The position numbers and the translations under genes are program-made. From Pyrinomonadaceae bacterium (GTDB lineage: Bacteria; Acidobacteriota; Blastocatellia; Pyrinomonadales; Pyrinomonadaceae), in the NCBI GenBank assembly GCA_019694355.1, contig JAIBCB010000005.1, positions 168,452-232,451 on the forward strand: a stretch of DNA of 64,000 nt. Direction: 5' to 3'. Below are positions 27,041 through 36,381 of the stretch, one piece after another (position 1 is the first letter of the stretch; every line of letters starts with the position of its first letter). Under the pieces are notes generated by a model that ran no database searches, had not been told where the DNA came from, and was given only the letters and a program-made list of their open reading frames with translations.

Positions 27041-27070
27041 GAAAGAAGAAACCACAGATTAGCACAATAG

Positions 27071-27134
27071 GTTGCAGAGTTACAGAGTTACGGAGTTACA
27101 GAGTTGCGAAGTTACGAAGTTGCGAAGTTGCGGA
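27071..27134. repeat. 8-bp tandem microsatellite
   Basis: Eight consecutive octamers of the form GTTRCRRA begin at 27071, 27079, 27087, 27095, 27103, 27111, 27119 and 27127. It lies just upstream of the BMC aldolase gene on its promoter side. Copy number may vary between strains. Confidence 0.75.
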
Positions 27135-27572
27135 AGGTCGCACGGAGTAAGGCCACTCATGGTCATTTCGGAGTTACAGCGTTACGGAAGTTGCGGAAAT
27201 TGCCGGAGGTGGGCGGGATCTGAGAAAACTGCAACTTCGGAAAACTCAGTGGATGCTGGTGGGTGGCCTTACTTCGTGCGGCCTTCTGCAACGCGGCCTT
27301 CTGCAACACGGCCTTCTGCAAGGCGGCATTTTGCCACCCCTCTACACGGGGCGAAGAGCTGAGTGGATGCTGGTAGGTGGCCTTACTTCGTGCGGCCTTC
27401 TGCAAGGCGGCATTTTGCCACCCCTCTACACGGGGCGAAGAGCTGAGTGGATGCTGGTGGGTGGCCTTACTTCGTGCGGCCTTCTGCAACGCGGTCTTCT
27501 GCAACGCGGTCTTCTGCAACGCGGCCTTCTGCAGCTTTGCAAGCCTCGGAAACTTCGGCAACCTTCGCTAAC
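27135..27572. repeat. Minisatellite with 15-bp subrepeats
   Basis: A block starting AGTGGATGCTGGTGGGTGGC occurs at 27247, 27362 and 27446. Each carries runs of a 15-mer of the form CTTCTGCAACGCGGC (one to five copies) and, between the first two blocks, CACCCCTCTACACGGGGCG. Since 15 is a multiple of three, long open frames with pentapeptide-like periodicity arise on both strands, but nothing else supports coding. Confidence 0.75.
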
Positions 27573-27926
27573 TTACTTCTTGGGGTGATGATGTCTGGTG
27601 GCATTGTCGGGCGTGGTGACGGACTCGTCAAGCCCGCCGAACGGAGGGCCGACCGGCGCCGCCCTTACGCGTGGCGGCGGGACGGGAAGTTCGCTCTGCT
27701 GCGGCATCGAGAACCTGTCCTCTTCGAGCTGCCGGCGGAGCATATAATTCTCACGCTGCAGACGGTCGTAATCCCGCATTTTGTGCCGGCAATGGCCGCG
27801 GCCGTTCATATCCATCCGAAAAAGACGCGGGCCACGAATATCAACGAAGAAACTCGTGATAAAGATACCGACTGCAAGGGCCGCAACGAACGGCACAAAA
27901 CGTTTTACTAAATTCATTACGTCCAT
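27573..27926 (-). CDS. Small membrane-anchored protein with coiled coil, unknown function
   Basis: The ATG at 27926 gives 117 aa (ATG 27917 is an alternative); upstream codons are low quality. A single hydrophobic helix, VPFVAALAVGIFITSFFV (~10-27), follows a short basic N-terminus. Then come a basic HCRHK segment, a short coiled coil (MRDYDRLQRENYMLRRQLEE, ~51-70), a Pro-rich linker and a His-rich end (RHHHPKK). It is probably an inner-membrane protein with a periplasmic or cytosolic helical tail. I do not recognise a named family. It is divergent from ruvA. Confidence 0.6.
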   Translation of the reverse strand: MDVMNLVKRFVPFVAALAVGIFITSFFVDIRGPRLFRMDMNGRGHCRHKMRDYDRLQRENYMLRRQLEEDRFSMPQQSELPVPPPRVRAAPVGPPFGGLDESVTTPDNATRHHHPKK

Positions 27927-28097
27927 TCTCAAAACCTCAGAGAGCAGTTCGCACGCGGAAGACCTCGCGGTCCGAAGTGTCCTATTTTTTGATTCTACGC
28001 CCTTTGATGCCATCTGGGCAAGATTCGGTGCCTGAGGATGATATAGATGACCGGGATGTTTCGCCTTTTTTAGCGGCACAAGTTAAAGTAAATCTCG

Positions 28098-28706
28098 ATG
28101 ATCGCTCACCTTTCCGGAAAACTCTTGGAGAAGAATGCAACGCACGTCATTGTTGACGTTGCGGGCGTCGGCTATGAGGTGAACATCCCGCTTTCGACGT
28201 TCTATGAACTTGGCGAAGAAGGCGACGACGTTGCGCTCCGCATCTATACACATGTTCGCGAAGACGCGATCCAGCTTTTTGGGTTTAGCTCGCCGCGAGA
28301 ACGCGACCTTTACCTAAAGGTAATTTCGGTGCAGGGAATCGGCCCGAAACTTGGTATCACTGTGCTCTCAGGGATAGGCGTTGATGAGCTTGTAAGGGCC
28401 GTTAAAGCCAACGACCTTGCCCGGCTGACCTCGATCCCCGGAATCGGCAGAAAGACCGCTGAGAGGCTCGTGATCGATCTTCGAGACAAGGTCGGCGACT
28501 TGGCCTTGGCGAAAGGCGGCTCGGAGGCAGGTTCCTCAAACATCGCGATCGGCGATGAACATTTCGATGATGCACTTTCTGCTCTGATAAATCTCGGTTA
28601 TCAGCGCGCGGTCGCCGAAAAGGCTCTCTCAACGGCAAGGTCTGACGTGGCCGAGCCAACCGTCCAAAAGCTCCTGCGTAGGGCTCTTCAGCTTCTTGCA
28701 AAATAA
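28098..28706 (+). CDS. ruvA: Holliday junction branch-migration protein RuvA
   Basis: DNA-binding tetramer that holds Holliday junctions and loads RuvB. The N-terminal OB fold begins MIAHLSGKLLEKN, the tandem HhH motifs are VQGIGPKLGITVLSGI (~77-92) and SIPGIGRKTAERLVIDLRDK (~113-132), and the C-terminal RuvB-binding three-helix domain is FDDALSALINLGYQ onward. Length 202 aa is standard. The next gene overlaps its end by 11 nt. Confidence 0.97.
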   Translation: MIAHLSGKLLEKNATHVIVDVAGVGYEVNIPLSTFYELGEEGDDVALRIYTHVREDAIQLFGFSSPRERDLYLKVISVQGIGPKLGITVLSGIGVDELVRAVKANDLARLTSIPGIGRKTAERLVIDLRDKVGDLALAKGGSEAGSSNIAIGDEHFDDALSALINLGYQRAVAEKALSTARSDVAEPTVQKLLRRALQLLAK

Positions 28707-29505
28707 CCTGGAACACGAGAATGGCTCAGAGGAGACGGCGATCAGCGGTATCGCCGCGAGATTTCGCTCGGATCTTACATCGCTCGATAAGCGTGTGCTG
28801 TTCGCTCTTATCTACGCTGCGGCCGGACTGACGGCGATCAACTTCCTAAAAGAGCCGAACGCGCTCGAATGGCTGACACGCGGGACACCGCTTGCGGAGT
28901 TCGGTCGATCGGCAGTTCACTCGGAACATTCGAATCTCGCGAATCTCGCGTGGTGGGTCTTCGTGTCGGTCTTCTTCTATTTCGTCGTGCCGGCCATCTG
29001 GGTAAGATTCGTCCAGAAGCGTCCTCTTCCCGAGATCGGGCTTGCGTTAAGTCTTGAACCGGGCTTTTTGAAACTGCTCGTGTTCTGCCTTGCGATAATG
29101 CTGCCGATCACATATTTAATGTCGCTCACGCCCGGATTCGCCGCTAAGTATCCATTTCTAAAGGTCTTTGATGGCTCGCCTTATCTCTCGACCACGTTGC
29201 TTCTCTGGGAGCTCATATATTTCGCACAATTCTTCGGGCTGGAATTCTTCTTTCGAGGCTTTCTGGTACACAGCCTTAAACCGAAGCTCGGGGCTTATTC
29301 GATCCTCGCGATGACAGTGCCCTACACAATGATCCACTTTCAAAAACCTATGCCCGAGGCCTTCGCGGCCATCTTCGCCGGGCTTTTCCTCGGCTGGATC
29401 TCATACCGCAACGGCACGATCTGGCTCGGCCTCGTCCTTCATTGTTCAGTTGCGTTCTCAATGGATATTTTTTCGCTCTACAATGCGGGGCTGATCCTAA
29501 AATGA
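28696..29505 (+). CDS. CPBP-family intramembrane metalloprotease-like protein
   Basis: A 269-aa membrane protein with 6-8 predicted helices. The CPBP (Abi/Rce1) motifs are present: ELIYFAQFFGLEFFFRG (the E-x3-R motif as LEFFFRG), the His-containing YTMIHFQKPMPE, and a final LGLVLHCSVAF. The first motif has a single Glu (GLE) rather than EE, a common variant. Start is uncertain: TTG at 28696 overlaps the ruvA stop. It sits between ruvA and ruvB, which are adjacent in many bacteria. Its substrate is unknown. Confidence 0.8.
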   Translation: MQNNLEHENGSEETAISGIAARFRSDLTSLDKRVLFALIYAAAGLTAINFLKEPNALEWLTRGTPLAEFGRSAVHSEHSNLANLAWWVFVSVFFYFVVPAIWVRFVQKRPLPEIGLALSLEPGFLKLLVFCLAIMLPITYLMSLTPGFAAKYPFLKVFDGSPYLSTTLLLWELIYFAQFFGLEFFFRGFLVHSLKPKLGAYSILAMTVPYTMIHFQKPMPEAFAAIFAGLFLGWISYRNGTIWLGLVLHCSVAFSMDIFSLYNAGLILK

Positions 29506-29662
29506 AAGGTTTTGCGACAGGTGGCAAAAAAGTCTCATTTTTTTTCTTGCCCTTATAAATACGGCTTAGAATTCGGAATTTCGTTTGCATTCGCAATTCG
29601 CGAATTGCGAATGGCTGCCAAGGCCAACGGTTAAAGATACAGTTGCGCTAGAATACACATCA
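29506..29662. promoter_or_regulatory. Upstream region of ruvB with perfect 26-bp palindrome
   Basis: A perfect palindrome occupies 29588-29613; its centre is CAATTCGCGAATTG. A -10-like TAGAAT at 29649-29654 is 8 nt from the ruvB ATG. No strong -35 box is seen. The palindrome may be an operator, or a member of a repeat family built on CGCAATTCG words. Confidence 0.5.
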
Positions 29663-30703
29663 ATGGCGAATTCAGCGGCGATCGATATGAGGAGCGAGGA
29701 CTTGTCTTCGGAAGAGAGCAAGTTCGAGGCGACGCTTCGTCCCGTTCGGCTTGCTGATTACATCGGGCAGCCGAAGGCGAAAGAGAACCTTCGCGTCTTT
29801 ATGAAGGCTGCGTTGAGGCGGCGCGAGGCACTCGATCATATTTTGCTCACCGGGCCTCCGGGACTTGGTAAGACGACGCTTTCGCACATCGTTGCGAATG
29901 AAATGGGTGCAACGCTCAAGGCGACGTCCGGCCCCGTGATCGAGAAGGCAGGCGATCTTGCGGCGATCTTGACCGGCCTTGAAGAAGGCGACGTTCTTTT
30001 TATCGATGAAATTCACCGCCTGAACCCGGCGATCGAGGAGATCCTTTATCCGGCGATGGAAGATTACAGCCTCGACATTATGATCGGGCAAGGTCCGGCC
30101 GCTCGTTCGATAAAGCTCGATCTGCCGAAATTCACTCTTGTTGGAGCAACAACACGGCCCGGAATGATCACGGCTCCTTTGCGTGGGCGTTTTGGCATCA
30201 TCTTCAACCTGGATTTTTACGGCATCGAAGAGCTCAATAAGATCGTTCGCCGTTCGGCTGATATATTGGGCGTCGAGGTCGATGAAAAGGGTTCGCACGA
30301 GATCGCACGCCGAGGCCGCGGAACACCGCGTATCGTGAATCGCCTGCTGCGTCGAGTGCGCGATTTCGCGGAGGTCGAACACGAAGGCATCGTTACCGAG
30401 CATGTTGCGAACGACGCATTGAATCGAATGGAGGTTGACAGCTTCGGGCTCGATGAAATGGACGCTAAGCTTCTCCGCACGATCATCGAGAAATTTGACG
30501 GCGGGCCCGTCGGATTGAGCACGCTTTCTGCGGCGATCCACGAAGAAAAAGATTCGATAGAAGAGATCATCGAGCCGTATCTTCTACAGATCGGCTTTCT
30601 GGATCGAACACCTCGCGGCCGAGTCGCCACACGCCGTGCATTCGAGCATTTCGGGCTCGGCAGTTTGCTCGGAAGATCCCATTCCCCGGCACTTTTCGAA
30701 TAG
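29663..30703 (+). CDS. ruvB: Holliday junction branch-migration helicase RuvB
   Basis: AAA+ motor that drives branch migration with RuvA. The start at 29663 ([14 protein letters not shown]) gives 346 aa; the frame extends upstream across the palindrome without merit. [18 protein letters not shown], Walker [11 protein letters not shown], Walker [10 protein letters not shown] and sensor [18 protein letters not shown] (arginine finger region) are all present, with the C-terminal winged helix ([15 protein letters not shown]). It probably has its own start of transcription very close to the ATG. Confidence 0.98.
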   Translation: MANSAAIDMRSEDLSSEESKFEATLRPVRLADYIGQPKAKENLRVFMKAALRRREALDHILLTGPPGLGKTTLSHIVANEMGATLKATSGPVIEKAGDLAAILTGLEEGDVLFIDEIHRLNPAIEEILYPAMEDYSLDIMIGQGPAARSIKLDLPKFTLVGATTRPGMITAPLRGRFGIIFNLDFYGIEELNKIVRRSADILGVEVDEKGSHEIARRGRGTPRIVNRLLRRVRDFAEVEHEGIVTEHVANDALNRMEVDSFGLDEMDAKLLRTIIEKFDGGPVGLSTLSAAIHEEKDSIEEIIEPYLLQIGFLDRTPRGRVATRRAFEHFGLGSLLGRSHSPALFE

Positions 30704-30773
30704 ATATTGACTTCGTCCTTACAATTGGGATAGCCTCTTTTTATCCCCGGTGACTTGATTCGAAGGAGTAGGA

Positions 30774-31283
30774 ATGATGCTGCGTTTTTCTGCCTTGTTC
30801 GCTGTTGCCGCCCTTTACTTTTGTTCAGTTTGTATCACTCAAGCACAAGTTCCGGCAAAGATCACGGAGATCCAGGCAAGGGCCTTTGAGAGCCGCACGG
30901 GAACATTCTCGGCGAATCTTCTTGGTGCCGGTGCGCCTGAGCTCGGCAATATGCCGACGGGCACGAACGCATCGGTTTCGACGTTCGTGATCGTAAAGGT
31001 CGAATTCGGTAAAGACTCGCCGATCCCTGCGAATGCCAAGGTTAGACTCGTTGCGACAGAGAGCAGTTCCGCGTCTTTTTCCTCGAACCCGAAAAAGCAA
31101 AGCAAAAAGGTCATCCTTGATTCAACAAGTTCGATCGGCCCTGCCGACGCGGACGGTACGACCTACGTCGGGTTTTGGTTAAAACGGACCGATTGCCGGA
31201 CGATCTTTTTGAGCGCGACGCTAATTGGAACAGCGGGAACAGCCTCGAAAACCGAGGTCTTGCCATTCACCTGTTATGAATGA
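30774..31283 (+). CDS. Secreted protein of unknown function
   Basis: A 169-aa protein with a signal peptide (residues 1-24, ending CITQAQ). GGAG lies 8 nt before the first ATG. The mature part is Ser/Thr/Ala-rich and looks like a beta-sandwich, with a strand-rich VSTFVIVKVEF segment and a Cys pair (DCRTIFL and FTCYE) that could form a disulfide. No family recognised. The M15-type peptidase gene follows 21 nt later, so the two are probably one operon. Confidence 0.65.
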   Translation: MMLRFSALFAVAALYFCSVCITQAQVPAKITEIQARAFESRTGTFSANLLGAGAPELGNMPTGTNASVSTFVIVKVEFGKDSPIPANAKVRLVATESSSASFSSNPKKQSKKVILDSTSSIGPADADGTTYVGFWLKRTDCRTIFLSATLIGTAGTASKTEVLPFTCYE

Positions 31284-31304
31284 ACAGTTCGGAGGAGATA
31301 GACG

Positions 31305-32462
31305 ATGCAGGCAATACGTAATTCGGTCGGCGACGGCGGCACTAATGAACGCAGCGATTCTGCTCTGGTTCAGGCCATTTTGGTCAAGACCACGAGAGCA
31401 GCGGCACCCGGGCGTCAGGCAGGCCCGTACCTCACCGTAATTGACGGTGATGCCGGAAATAATACGAAGAACGCGATCCGTGCTTTTCAGAACGAGCACG
31501 TGTTCGTGAACGAAGTTACGCAACAATCCATGGCGAATCCGGGAGCTACTCCCGGCCTTGTTCGACCCGGCGACGCAACCTGGACGAAGATGCTTGAGAA
31601 GGTCGATCCCGCCTTCACTGACATGCGCGTGCTTTTCGGCGGAAAGACCGTTTACGTTGCCGCGACCGAGAATCAAAAGCAGGCAAGGATCAACGAAGTT
31701 AACGCCCTTACGTTCGCGCCGATATTCCGCACTCGGGTGATAAACTGCATCACGCAGATGCACCTATTGCATGGCATCGCCATCGGCGTTTGTCGGCAAG
31801 GAGATAGAAGGACGTTTCAAGCTCAGTACGACCTTCTGACAAATGGACAAGGTGTTACAAACGCAGGCCCCGGCGAGAGCAACCATAATTTCGGGATGGC
31901 GGTGGACCTTGGTTTTGCGGGGCTTCGGTGGCTTAGAACGAACGGTGCGGTCGTCGAGAATGAAGATTCGTGGCTTCACCGATTAGATCCGGGACAGACC
32001 CTTGTGCCCGAAGCTTTGAAATTCTGGGAAACACTTCGGACGGTCGGTACAAGCCCTGCCGTTGGGGCATTCCGAGGCCCCATTGCGGATCGCCCGCACC
32101 TTCAGAATTGGAATGATGCGAATGTCAGCATGACGAGACGCCTCGCGGTTCATCTTACAAATTCCGGCTCGATGTGTTGGGAAAGAGCGACCGGTGCATA
32201 TCGGTGCGACCTCGGTTTCGGCGGAGCTCTTTTTACGGTCGGTACCGCGGCTCAGATCTGGAACCGCCAGGCGACCGTTACCGCCCAGATGATCCAGGAT
32301 GGCCGGGCCGCTTACGCGGCGGCCCATCCGCCGCAGGGCGGAGCACAGCCGCGGCGTGCACCGGTCCCGGTGACCGATCAGGACGTTCGCGATATGCGAG
32401 CGGAGCTTCGGAGACAGTTCGATCTTGCGGATGCGAATTGGGCGAACTGGACACCGAATTAA
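31305..32462 (+). CDS. Peptidoglycan-binding / M15-type D,L-endopeptidase-like protein
   Basis: A 385-aa protein. The N-terminal ~90 residues resemble a peptidoglycan-binding repeat (DGDAGNNTKNAIRAFQNEH). The middle carries the M15 zinc-peptidase motif SNHNFGMAVDL with H194 and D201; a third ligand is probably H265 in DRPHLQNW. The C-terminal ~60 residues are Ala/Pro/Arg-rich. GGAGGAG precedes the ATG. There is no signal peptide, so export would need another route (phage-like lysis or contractile-system delivery). The adjacent upstream gene is secreted. Confidence 0.7.
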   Translation: MQAIRNSVGDGGTNERSDSALVQAILVKTTRAAAPGRQAGPYLTVIDGDAGNNTKNAIRAFQNEHVFVNEVTQQSMANPGATPGLVRPGDATWTKMLEKVDPAFTDMRVLFGGKTVYVAATENQKQARINEVNALTFAPIFRTRVINCITQMHLLHGIAIGVCRQGDRRTFQAQYDLLTNGQGVTNAGPGESNHNFGMAVDLGFAGLRWLRTNGAVVENEDSWLHRLDPGQTLVPEALKFWETLRTVGTSPAVGAFRGPIADRPHLQNWNDANVSMTRRLAVHLTNSGSMCWERATGAYRCDLGFGGALFTVGTAAQIWNRQATVTAQMIQDGRAAYAAAHPPQGGAQPRRAPVPVTDQDVRDMRAELRRQFDLADANWANWTPN

Positions 32463-32482
32463 GGATCAAGAACTCATAGCCC

Positions 32483-32518
32483 GAAAAAAGAGGCCGTCCG
32501 GAACCCCGAACGGCCTCT
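32483..32518 (-). terminator. Terminator of gyrA, probably bidirectional
   Basis: AGAGGCCGT (32489-32497) pairs with ACGGCCTCT (32510-32518). On the minus strand the stem is followed by TTTTTT, giving a classic terminator 20 nt after gyrA; it also lies 26 nt after the plus-strand peptidase gene. Confidence 0.85.
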
Positions 32519-32538
32519 CTTACTACATCTAACCCTTC

Positions 32539-35079
32539 TTATTCTTCGTCGTCAGCGGCGAGCAGCGAGACCGAAGTTACGCGGTCATCGTCTCCCGTCT
32601 TGATAAGGGTCACGCCCTGTGCGGAGCGTCCGGTCTCGCGGATATGATCGACGCCCAGCCGGATGAGTTTCGCCTGTTGGGTGATGATCATGATCTCGCT
32701 GTCGTCCCGGACAGGGAACGCAGCGACGACCTTGCCTGTCCGCTCGGTCGTTTTCATATTGATCACACCGACACCGCCGCGTTTTGTCAGCCGGTAGCTG
32801 TCCACCTGAGTCTGCTTTCCAAAACCATTTTCCGATATGGTCAGGATCTTTTCCGTACCTTCTTTTGAGACGGCACAGACCGAGACGACATAGTCATCTT
32901 TCCTGAGGTTCACGCCCTTGACGCCGCGAGTGGCTCGTCCTGTAGGACGGACATCGGATTCATTGAAGCGAACCGCCATTCCGTCGTGCGTTGCAACGAA
33001 GATCTGGGAGTTGCCGTCCGTGCGAATGACCTCGAGGAGTTCGTCGCCGGGATCGATGTTGATCGCATTGATGCCCTGTGCGCGAATGTTCTGATAGTCA
33101 GAAAGAGAGCTCTTTTTGATGATGCCGTTCTTTGTGACCATCGTCAGAAAGATCTTTTCGTTGAAGTCTCGTACGGCCATCGTGGCGACGAGCTTCTTCT
33201 CCGAAGAGAGCTGAACGAGATTGACGACCGCCTTACCGCGGGCGGCCGCGGCGGCCTCAGGGATCTCGTGAACTTTGATCTTAAAGACCTGACCGTCGTC
33301 GGTGAAGATCATCAGGGCATCGTGCGTTGAGGCAGTGAAAAGATGCTCGACAAAATCCTCATTCTTTGCGGTGGCACCGAGACGGCCTTTACCGCCGCGT
33401 CCTTGGCGAGAATAGGTCGAAACAGGCGTGCGCTTGATGTAGCCCGCGTTCGTTACGGTGATCGCGACCTCTTCGTCGGCGATGAGGTCTTCGATGCGGA
33501 GTTCGACGCCTGCATCGATGATCACGGTTCTTCGTTCGTCGCCATAAAGGCGTTTCACTTCATCGAGTTCATCGATCACGACCTGACGAAGGACGCTGTC
33601 GTTGGCGAGGATGTTCTCAAGCTCCGCCATATATTTGATGATCTCAGCGTATTCGTCGAGGATCTTCTGGCGTTCGAGGGCTGACAATCTGCGAAGCTGC
33701 AGGTCAAGGATCGCCTGTGCCTGAATTTCGGTAAATTCGAGGCTTGCGATGACCTTTCGCAGGTCTTTTAGGAACGCATCTTCGGTCTTATTTCCTGTAA
33801 TACCGCGCCATTTCTTTACTTCGTCGAGCGTTGCGAAATTCGCGGTCAACCACGTCCTCGCTTCATCGACCGAGCGGGCGTTACGGATCAGCGGGATGAT
33901 GTGGTCGAGCGCGTCGATCGCCTTGTTCAAGCCTTCCAAAATGTGGGCTCGAGCCTGTGCTTTTCGAAGGTCGAATTCAGTGCGTCGGCGAACGACCTCG
34001 CGCCGAAATTCGACGAAAGCTTCGAGCATCTGCTTTAGATTCAGCAGTTTAGGCTGGCCGTCGAGGATCGCGATGTTGATGATGCCGAATGACGACTGCA
34101 TCGGCGTCAGCTTGTAGAGCTTATTAAGGACGACCTGCGGGATCGAATCGCGTTTGAGCTCGATGACGATCCGCATTCCTTCGCGGTTGGACTCGTCACG
34201 GATCTCAGAAATGCCGTCAAGACGTTTTTCTTGTACGAGTTCCGCGATCTTTTCGATCAGCCGTGCCTTGTTGACCTGATACGGAATCTCCGTGACGACA
34301 ACGGCACTGCGGACACGGTCGCCGCGTCCGATCTCATCGACGACGGCTTTCGCACGCATCTGAATAACGCCGCGGCCGGTTCTGTATGCACTCTCGATGC
34401 CTTCACGGCCGTAAATAAAGCCTGCGGTCGGGAAGTCGGGGCCGGGAACATGCTTTATCAGAGCATCGAGCGAAATTTGCGGATCTTTAACAAGTTCGAT
34501 AGTTGCCGTGATGATCTCCGTAAGGTTGTGCGGCGGTATCTTCGTCGCCATACCGACCGCGATGCCCTCAGATCCGTTAATAAGCAGGTTCGGGATGCGT
34601 GTCGGCAAGACCTTAGGCTCGCTTAGGCTGTCGTCATAGTTCGGTGCGAAATCGACGGTCTCTTTTTCGATGTCGGCAAGGACCTCGTTCGAGATCTTTG
34701 CAAGGCGAACTTCGGTGTATCGCATTGCCGCCGGATTGTCGCCGTCGATCGAGCCGAAGTTGCCCTGGCCATCGACGAGCGGGTATCGCAGCGAAAAGTC
34801 CTGCGCGAGGCGGACGACCGCATCGTAAACGGCCGTGTCGCCGTGCGGATGGTATTTACCGATCGTGTCTCCGACCACACGTGCGGACTTTTTATACGGC
34901 TTGTTGAACGTGTTGCCGAGCTCGTGCATCGACCAAAGGACACGGCGGTGAACCGGCTTCAGGCCGTCGCGCGCGTCAGGAAGAGCACGCCCGATAATGA
35001 CGCTCATTGCGTAGTCGAGGTACGACCGACGCATCTCATCGTCGATATTTATTTGATCTCGTTCGAGTAATGAATCCAT
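32539..35079 (-). CDS. gyrA: DNA gyrase subunit A
   Basis: Breakage-reunion subunit of gyrase. It begins [20 protein letters not shown] (first 20 residues); catalytic tyrosine is Y121 in [10 protein letters not shown]. The quinolone region reads [14 protein letters not shown]: Thr82 stands where E. coli has Ser83, and Asp86 matches Asp87. The GyrA box QGRGGKG marks it as gyrase rather than topoisomerase IV. The six C-terminal beta-pinwheel blades are present, and the tail ends acidic (AADDEE). Length 846 aa is normal. gyrB is not in the window. Confidence 0.98.
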   Translation of the reverse strand: MDSLLERDQINIDDEMRRSYLDYAMSVIIGRALPDARDGLKPVHRRVLWSMHELGNTFNKPYKKSARVVGDTIGKYHPHGDTAVYDAVVRLAQDFSLRYPLVDGQGNFGSIDGDNPAAMRYTEVRLAKISNEVLADIEKETVDFAPNYDDSLSEPKVLPTRIPNLLINGSEGIAVGMATKIPPHNLTEIITATIELVKDPQISLDALIKHVPGPDFPTAGFIYGREGIESAYRTGRGVIQMRAKAVVDEIGRGDRVRSAVVVTEIPYQVNKARLIEKIAELVQEKRLDGISEIRDESNREGMRIVIELKRDSIPQVVLNKLYKLTPMQSSFGIINIAILDGQPKLLNLKQMLEAFVEFRREVVRRRTEFDLRKAQARAHILEGLNKAIDALDHIIPLIRNARSVDEARTWLTANFATLDEVKKWRGITGNKTEDAFLKDLRKVIASLEFTEIQAQAILDLQLRRLSALERQKILDEYAEIIKYMAELENILANDSVLRQVVIDELDEVKRLYGDERRTVIIDAGVELRIEDLIADEEVAITVTNAGYIKRTPVSTYSRQGRGGKGRLGATAKNEDFVEHLFTASTHDALMIFTDDGQVFKIKVHEIPEAAAAARGKAVVNLVQLSSEKKLVATMAVRDFNEKIFLTMVTKNGIIKKSSLSDYQNIRAQGINAINIDPGDELLEVIRTDGNSQIFVATHDGMAVRFNESDVRPTGRATRGVKGVNLRKDDYVVSVCAVSKEGTEKILTISENGFGKQTQVDSYRLTKRGGVGVINMKTTERTGKVVAAFPVRDDSEIMIITQQAKLIRLGVDHIRETGRSAQGVTLIKTGDDDRVTSVSLLAADDEE

Positions 35080-35546
35080 TTTTTGTACAAATATTCGGTC
35101 AAAGGGCTTCGGTCTGCATCAGTTTACGGTCGGTATAAGGAGAAGTAATGCTAAAAAAAGTGTTTACAAATCTCCATCTGATAGGTAATACTATTTTACA
35201 GGCTGCGGGGCCTCTCTCGCAACTTGGCGGGCCTTCCTGAAAGTTCATTTTTGCCCAGTAAAATGCAAGGCGAGAGCAGCTCCGAACGACTTAGGTCAAT
35301 AGGCTTTCACAAACTGCCAAGATCGCTTCAAAATGGCCGGGACAAAAGCTCCATTGATCATACCGATCTCGGAAAATTGTGGAAAATGTGCCTGACCAAG
35401 CGTTTAATTAACTAGGCTGATATTGCCGCCGAAATGCGGCATCCTCAACAAAATATTAGCTTGACCGTCCAAAATTCCCATTACCTTGGCCGCACGGGCC
35501 AATTTCAAAAGAAACTAGACCCAGATCCTCAGCACCTTAAAAACCA
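35080..35546. other. 467-bp intergenic region between gyrA and PilZ gene
   Basis: No supported gene. A promoter-like pair, TTTACA (35163-35168) and TAATAC (35186-35191) spaced 17 bp, points away from gyrA toward the PilZ gene, and a hairpin GCCGC-CGAAAT-GCGGC lies at about 35425-35441. A short transcript could be made here, but no known RNA family is recognisable. A 63-codon open frame at 35224 looks accidental. Confidence 0.4.
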
Positions 35547-36299
35547 ATGTCAACTGCCTACGTAAAAGAAAACCGCAGAATTCAGAGGATCGCTCTTCCA
35601 TTGCCGGTGCGCGTCGAAGTAAAGATCGACGGGAATGTCTCCTGGAACGAGATCACGAGACTTCAGGATGTCTCTGCCTTCGGGGCAGGATTTTTGCTGA
35701 AGCGCCCGACAAAACGCGGCCGTTTGATAATGCTGACGATCCCGATGCCGCGGCAGCTGCGGGTATATGATTTTACCGAGCCGCAGTACAAGATCTGGGG
35801 CATTGTGCGTCGATGTATAGATTCGAGCCCTAGCCCGGACAATCCACAGTATGCCTGCGGTGTTGCGTTCATCGGCAAAACACCGCCGGAGGATTATCTT
35901 GCCGATCCGTCTCGCCTGTACGACATCACGCACCGAGAGGATGAAGGCCTTTGGCACATCGGCGATATGGATCTCGGTGCAGACGACAGCGATCTGCCGA
36001 AAGATCTGCGTAAGCAGACCCGCTTCCATATTCCGGAAGCTCTTGTTATCGAACTTCTTGATGAATCCGGCGAGGTCATCAAGAGCGAATCCACCGTCAC
36101 TGAAAATATCAGCTTCGGCGGTGCCGCGATCTTTACTCAATGGGACCTCGAACCTGGAACTTTTGTCCGTGTCGTAAGTGCCCGGCACGATCTAAAGATC
36201 ATTTCAGTCGTTCGCGGCCGACGAACCGGACCGGACGGCATTCCTCGCCTTCACCTTGAATTTATTGATCGATTCTTTCCGCTGGAAGGCATTGACTAA
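35547..36299 (+). CDS. Tandem PilZ-domain protein
   Basis: A 250-aa cytosolic protein with two PilZ-like modules. The first has R10-x3-R14 (RRIQR) and DVSAFG (D41, S43, G46); the second has RKQTR (~150) and NISFGG (~190). These match the c-di-GMP-binding RxxxR and (D/N)xSxxG motifs, so both may bind the second messenger. No effector domain is attached. A paralogue follows at 36382, and the two share the same domain plan, including a YACGVAFIGKTPPEDYL-like linker. Confidence 0.85.
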   Translation: MSTAYVKENRRIQRIALPLPVRVEVKIDGNVSWNEITRLQDVSAFGAGFLLKRPTKRGRLIMLTIPMPRQLRVYDFTEPQYKIWGIVRRCIDSSPSPDNPQYACGVAFIGKTPPEDYLADPSRLYDITHREDEGLWHIGDMDLGADDSDLPKDLRKQTRFHIPEALVIELLDESGEVIKSESTVTENISFGGAAIFTQWDLEPGTFVRVVSARHDLKIISVVRGRRTGPDGIPRLHLEFIDRFFPLEGID

Positions 36300-36381
36300 T
36301 AAGCACCTGATTTTAGAAAAAAATAGATCGACTGGCCGGGTTTCCACACACTGACAAGCATGACCGTCGTTCCCGACTTCA

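Noticed and set aside
27163..27561. Minus-strand frame with ALQKT/ALQKA pentapeptide periodicity
   Set aside because: The period comes from the 15-bp minisatellite; the opposite strand gives an equally periodic frame, and the A(D/N)LxX pentapeptide rule is not met.
32539..35079. Quinolone-resistance mutation in gyrA (Thr at the Ser83 position)
   Set aside because: Thr at this site is common as the natural residue in many phyla, so resistance cannot be inferred.
35224..35415. 63-codon frame in the gyrA-PilZ gap
   Set aside because: No ribosome-binding site, no recognisable features and atypical codons.
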